Program-made: the position numbers and the translations under genes | Source of the DNA: Puffinus mauretanicus | Lineage: Eukaryota; Chordata; Aves; Procellariiformes; Procellariidae | DNA length: 64,000 nt | Reading direction: 5' to 3' | Assembly: GCA_023333565.1 (NCBI GenBank) | Contig: JAJKFH010001792.1 | Location: 558,001 to 622,000, forward strand | The notes under the pieces: model-generated | Databases searched by the model: none | The model's input: the letters and a program-made list of their open reading frames with translations, nothing else | What the model was told of the DNA's origin: nothing | Part shown: in pieces, positions 59,251 through 64,000 of the stretch | How positions within the stretch are numbered: position 1 is the first letter of the stretch | Layout: the number at the start of each line of letters is the position of its first letter

Positions 59251-62200
59251 ATCTCAGTTTGATGTAGGAATAGTGTGACCCTCCGAGTGCACTCAAAGAC
59301 GGATGAATAGTCGAACTTTTTTCTTCCTTTAGTATGGGATCTTAAATTTTAAAATAAACTGTATTTGACCTTAGCATGACTTTTTGATTCCTTCTTGTAA
59401 ATGGAAGAATCAACAATGATCAAATGAAAAAGGTCAGACAGTGAGAACAGCAAAGCGATTCATGTAACTTTGAATGATTCATGGTACATGATCATTTTTA
59501 TCATAAAAAAGAGTAAACAAATCAATGTAACATGCCTGTCAGTTTGTCGTCTGAAGCAAGTACCCACATCCACAACATGTAACTGGAGGCAAAAAGAGTC
59601 TCCCAGCATCTCCCTACAGGGAGATACAGGCAACTCCAGAGGGTAAGTCATCACCCCCAAGATACACATTTCCCTCCAGTGTGCTCATCTCTCTTTCTCC
59701 AGTGATTATTTGGGGAGCTCAGAGTCAGCAGGCTTGTAACGTAGATCCCTCAGTCAAGTGCCTAAAAATACCAAATAACCCAGCAAAGGAATAGAAATGA
59801 AGTGAATTCCCTCGGTGGCACTTGGGCAGCCAAAAATAACTGTAAGCTCTTCATATGTTTCTTTCTGCTCTCCACCAGCAGAAACTGGTGGGCAATAGAT
59901 GGGGACTTTAATCCACTTCCTCAGCTCACAGATGTCTCATGTACAAACTGGCTGAGCCAGAAGAGTTCACCCTGCAATGTGTCCCCTATTTCATCGTAAT
60001 ATAAAGGGAAGTATAAATACTTATCCAAACAAGGTAGGAAAAAAAAGGAGGTGCAGAGGCCCAAAGAGAGCTGCAACAGGGTTGAGGTAATGAAGATGTG
60101 ACATATTCAGGTAAATATGCCAAGGACTTGTCAGGTTGCACTTGCCCAGCAAGAGAACCCAGATGTCTACAGCAATCTGTAGCAGCAGAAGGAAGTGACC
60201 TGAGGGAGCTAGAAAGAGCTGAGGAGGCTGGGAGCCCGTGGGGACTAGAAAGGATGAGTGCCTAGGGAGAAAGAGAGTCCACTGTTGCCAAAATGCCTCA
60301 TTACTTCTGTTCAGAGATACGATGACACTCAGAAAGGGCTGCAGGAGAATTTTGCAATTAGCCTTTTTTTCCCTGTTTTTCCTTAGGGGGAGGAGGAGAA
60401 GAGGAGGAAATGAAGGGAAGGAAATAAAATCCAACCTGTTCTTTTTAGTTTCTCTACCAGCCCTTGCTCAGGGCTGTGCCTTAAGGCACAATATAGCCCA
60501 TACTGATTATTATAACAATTTTAAGCTTATTCCCACGTCCAGAAAATTAGTATATTTATACATGTGCAGACCTATTAGACATGATAGTGACTGTATTTTT
60601 TTTAAGAAATGCAGAGAAATAGATACTGCAAGCACCATCAGGCACTCATCGCTCCATAAGCCAACAAAGATGGCAGTATCAACCTCAGCCAGGACCATGG
60701 ATCCACTTACCTGCCCGCCTGTATAGAGACATAGGCTCTGCCTTAGGTGGTGGCTGACGTTCACAATCTAAAGCCCCACCTCCCTGAAACCTGAGTACAT
60801 CATTCAGTAAGTAGGCAGAGAAATGAAAAAGATGAAGACATCTTTAGAGGACCCTTAAATATTAGATAAGCAACTTTTTTTTTTTTTTAAAATGAGAGAA
60901 AATACTTATCAGATTTATTGTGTTGATTGCATTTTTTTGTGGATTATCATTTTCTCATATATTTTCTCATGCATAATAGTATTCATTTGCTCAGTACTGT
61001 AGAGAAAGCATCAAGAAAACAGTCCTTCAACATATTCTTTCCTGACATTTCCAGATGCACTGAGAGGAAAATACGCTGGTTTTAAACACTGCATCATTGT
61101 TTGCCAACAATTTGTACATTCACTGGTAAAGGAAGGATCTACTTGTGGTGGACTGATTTATTCTTAACTTTGCACTGTCATCTGTTGGCATAAACAAAGG
61201 TCCAGGGTACAAATAAGAGAATAAATATCTCTTTCTGGCAAGATGCCTCTTCAGCAAGGCTTTCAATTCTTTCCCCCAAGCAGGTGACTTCATGAGGAGA
61301 GAGGTTACTGCTACAGTCATTGCTCTCTAGAAGGCATTCATGTATTTGCAAGACTGTCAGTAGCCAACAAAGCATAGAGAAGCAGCCTTACCTGCAGCTG
61401 CGGTATTGATTTGGGGACTACAGTGTATTTGGCACCTCCCTATCCTGTAAGAATAGATGCTTTTCTGCACACCAAAGAGGGCAGGCAAGTAGAAACTATC
61501 TGAAAGTCATGCATCCGGATGTACTTCTAAGAGCCAGGAGCTAAAGCATCTTCATGAAGCAATGGGTCCTACCTCTTCCCTGGATCAACAGCCGTGAGGA
61601 GCTCCTCTCCTACAGTCATGGTACTACTTCTCAGTCGCTCGGCAATTTCTTGCCTTTTGTAAGGTTCAGCAGCTCCCAAACTCTAATATTGTCTACCAGA
61701 ATGCTTAGTCTCTAATTTGGGAAAGAAAGCTGTAAACATCCCACCTTCTGACAAAGATGCTCAATCCTTAATCCCCAGCTCACTGCACGTGAAACCACAC
61801 TCAGCTGACACAGCCCCCAAAACTATGTTGCGTCAACCATGAACCTGCTGACGCTGGCTGGGGGCAGGGAATGGATTACATGGCCTCTTGAGATCTCTCC
61901 CAGACTTGTTTTCTACACCTTTTTGAAAGGAGCAGCAGGAGATGGGTTCGTTCAGTTCAACCACATGGGATCTTCCCTCATCAGGTTTCTGTGGAGCCAA
62001 GGTGCAGCGTAAAGCTGTCATCCCTTTGGGTAATACACAGGGGGCAGGGACAAGGCAAACACCATCTGCTCTTTCTCCTTGGCACTGCATCTTCACAGGC
62101 TCTGGGAGGTGCATTCGTACCTCCATGTGGAGTTAAATCAAGATCTCACTCATCAAAGATATTGTAATAGTCGGCCAGAAATCTAATATAAATGTCAAGC

Positions 62201-62294
62201 AGTTGTTCTCTGAAATATCATAGGCGTTGTTTGCCATATTGCTGCCTTTACCTTTCTCATGTGAATTTAGTTAGAACTGGTAAAAAAGTGTTCC

Positions 62295-62410
62295 AAAAGA
62301 ACATGGGAGAATGCTGACTGGACAAAATGAAACTTTCTTCAAGAACATGACAATTTTGTCAAAATTTTCAGAGGAAAGTATTCAAATGTTTGGTTTCATG
62401 AAAAAAAAAA
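62295..62410. repeat. AT-rich stretch of GAAAC/TTTTC blocks, possible ancient repeat
   Basis: The words 'caaaatgaaactttc', 'aattttgtcaaaattttc' and 'ggtttcatgaaaaaaaaaa' resemble the stretches at 26.8 and 28.7 kb. They may belong to one degenerate family. I cannot name it and chance in AT-rich DNA is possible. Confidence 0.25.
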
Positions 62411-64000
62411 GGTCAGGGTCCTTCACTTCCTCTTTGTGATGTATTATAGATTATATCACGCAAGCACACATAGAAAAAAATGCAATATAAATGCCAAAAC
62501 AACAGGATCAGCATGAAAAGCTCGGAAGTTCTCTAAACAAAATATTTTAAAGCATATTTTGTTTTAAAAAACAGCAGATTTCAGAATCTCAGAATTTCTC
62601 ACACAATAAAAAAAATCAAATTTTGTCCAGAAAGTGATGAAACTCTATATATCAGACTGAAATTGTGCAGAAGTCAAGTGTGGCTGTAAAGGTCATCTGC
62701 ATTTTTCTCAGTGTTAAGCTAGAGATATCCTTCTAAAACTTGCTAAAGTTCTTCACATCTAAACTCTGGATGCATAAAATAGGACTTCAGATCCAAACCC
62801 TATACTTGTCTATTCAGGTGAGTAGCTGCCAAGTTTTGGAAGAGGCTAGGCTATTATGGTATTTCTCAGATTATTTAAATGTTTCTGAAGCTCCTTGAAT
62901 TCCACTTTTGTGCATGCTCAGAGATGTGCCTGTCTGATTGTTTTGATACCGCCCTCACAGCAATATCCCCTGAAGCAGTTGAATTGGCAGATGTTTTCAG
63001 ATTACCAGTTTACCAGTTCGGACACACACTTCATTAAGTAGAGATACAGACACTTTCTATTGAGAAGAGTGACAATGTTCGTCTTTCATATTATAATACG
63101 ATGGTTAGAGCACAGACACGTGTGGGAAAGAGGGCCATCTTCCTTCTCAAGGACACAAACTCATTTGCTCTTCAGTCAGAAGAGAAGCCATAGCATCTGG
63201 TGGGTTCAAGCTGCTGCTGCCTGAGCTCATTTTTTATTTCAGATGGTGACTTTTGCAATGATGTTTGATGTCAAGACAGAAACACCAAGATCTCTTAGTG
63301 AGCTCTCGTTGGAGACTAGTAACCTGCATGACTGACCTCAAGCCAAGAAGGGAAGAAAACCCAAGTTTCCTACTTTGAAAGGAAGACTACATCCAGAAAG
63401 TTATGATAAAAAGGTGCATGAAAGCGCCTCTACACATCTTAAAAGCAAAGAGATCACTGTCTTTCCAAAATTTAAAAAAGGAAACACTCTAGAGAAGACG
63501 TGGACTGTAAAAGAACATGCTTGACTCCAGCTCTGTCCAGTTGCCAAGCTCTGGAGACTAGCAGGATCTCAGAGATACCCCTGCACAGCCAACCATCTCC
63601 TCACCAAGAGATAATACTTATGTTTAGGTTTTCATGCCTGAGGTGCACAATCTTCCCTAGTCAATATATAGGGAACTTCAGCATATAGGACACGGTTATG
63701 GGGTGTATTGCACACTCAGTACAACAAGGTAGGTGTCCATGTTATGCTGCACCTAGCCATTCTCCAGGTGCCTTCAGCTGCTGACTCTTCTGCTCACACT
63801 ACCTGTAGTGATGCAGGAAATCCATCAGATTGGTTGCATGATTCAAATGAAATTTAACCTCGATGCTAGTTCAGAGTGCATCGCTTTTCGTGGTGGGTAC
63901 CTTTAGGGCAGTGGAGCTATTTTTCCAGCTCATATTCTGTGGTACTGGAAACTTCAGTGGAGTTCCTCTCCTCATTTACATTGCATTGTAGGGGTTTAAA

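Larger units (their letters stand above)
53490..64000. other. Long non-coding interval, no gene recognised
   Basis: More than 10 kb holds no recognisable gene, LTR or CR1. AT microsatellites occur at 55,227-55,268 and 58,511-58,535 and a CA run at 57,664-57,679. T/A tracts occur at 57,241-57,262, 58,901-58,915, 59,213-59,250 and 60,870-60,880. The longest frame in the window outside CR1 (162 codons, 60,238-60,726) has no start context, domain or motif that I recognise. A weak splice-acceptor-like site precedes a short frame at 56,014. Confidence 0.55.

Noticed and set aside
60238..60726. 162-codon plus-strand frame, the longest outside CR1
   Set aside because: No domain, signal or membrane pattern. 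It contains an Arg/Gly run from a purine-rich stretch and overlaps a 137-codon minus-strand frame, as expected from chance in a purine-rich segment.
1..64000. CRISPR array, operon or other prokaryotic system
   Set aside because: There are no regularly spaced identical repeats, no dense coding strand and no ribosome-binding pattern. The repeats present are vertebrate retroelements.

Overview
The window looks like about 64 kb of nuclear DNA from a bird, probably a non-galliform (neoavian) species. The main evidence is several CR1 LINE tails of the avian type, which end in 8-bp repeats reading ATTCTATG on the sense strand. Two LTRs of the abundant avian ERVL-like family (TGT..ACA termini, 5-bp target duplications) support this. 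The base composition is AT-rich and CpG-poor, as expected of a bird gene desert or a very long intron. I found no host protein-coding gene, no convincing exon, no tRNA or rRNA gene and no CRISPR. Nearly all open frames are under 120 codons and look like chance or repeat translation.

Layout. Positions 1-19,400 are single-copy-looking non-coding DNA with scattered, very old MIR-like (CORE-SINE) fragments near 0.8, 3.2 and 16.5 kb, a tRNA-like SINE fragment at 4.6 kb, and a CpG-bearing stretch at 12.9-13.3 kb that may be a conserved regulatory element. From 19.2 to 34 kb there are an old CR1 tail (19.4 kb), further MIR-like fossils (19.2, 20.0, 22.4, 25.4 kb) and two sense-strand CR1 tails of one subfamily (26.0 and 32.9 kb). 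The same stretch holds a decayed LINE reverse-transcriptase fragment of the L2 type (31.9-32.1 kb), recognisable by its VP(Q)GS-like and YADD-like motifs in register.

From 34.7 to 36.7 kb lies a compact LTR element. It has matching TCAGC target duplications, a 5' LTR cut to about 130 bp, a roughly 48-bp minisatellite in its interior, a polypurine tract and a full 595-bp 3' LTR with CRE-like, TATA and ATTAAA signals. From 37.6 to 53.5 kb there are two short antisense CR1 tails (37.7 and 47.3 kb), a solo LTR with a TGGTT duplication (50.45-51.0 kb) and the largest recognisable coding relic. That relic is a 1.2-kb antisense CR1 copy (52.26-53.49 kb) whose reverse transcriptase frame is interrupted only by one TGA. 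From 53.5 to 64 kb I see no gene and only AT-rich, microsatellite-bearing sequence.

The recognised features are mobile elements of different ages and do not form a working gene system. The layers are old amniote fossils (L2-like LINE plus MIR-like SINEs, a known LINE/SINE partnership), then CR1 tails, then ERVL-like LTRs and a comparatively young CR1. I found no evidence for an undescribed multi-gene system. The most unusual items are the truncated minisatellite-bearing LTR element, the L2-like fossil, the near-open CR1 frame, and an octamer motif inside a perfect inverted repeat at 29.57 kb.
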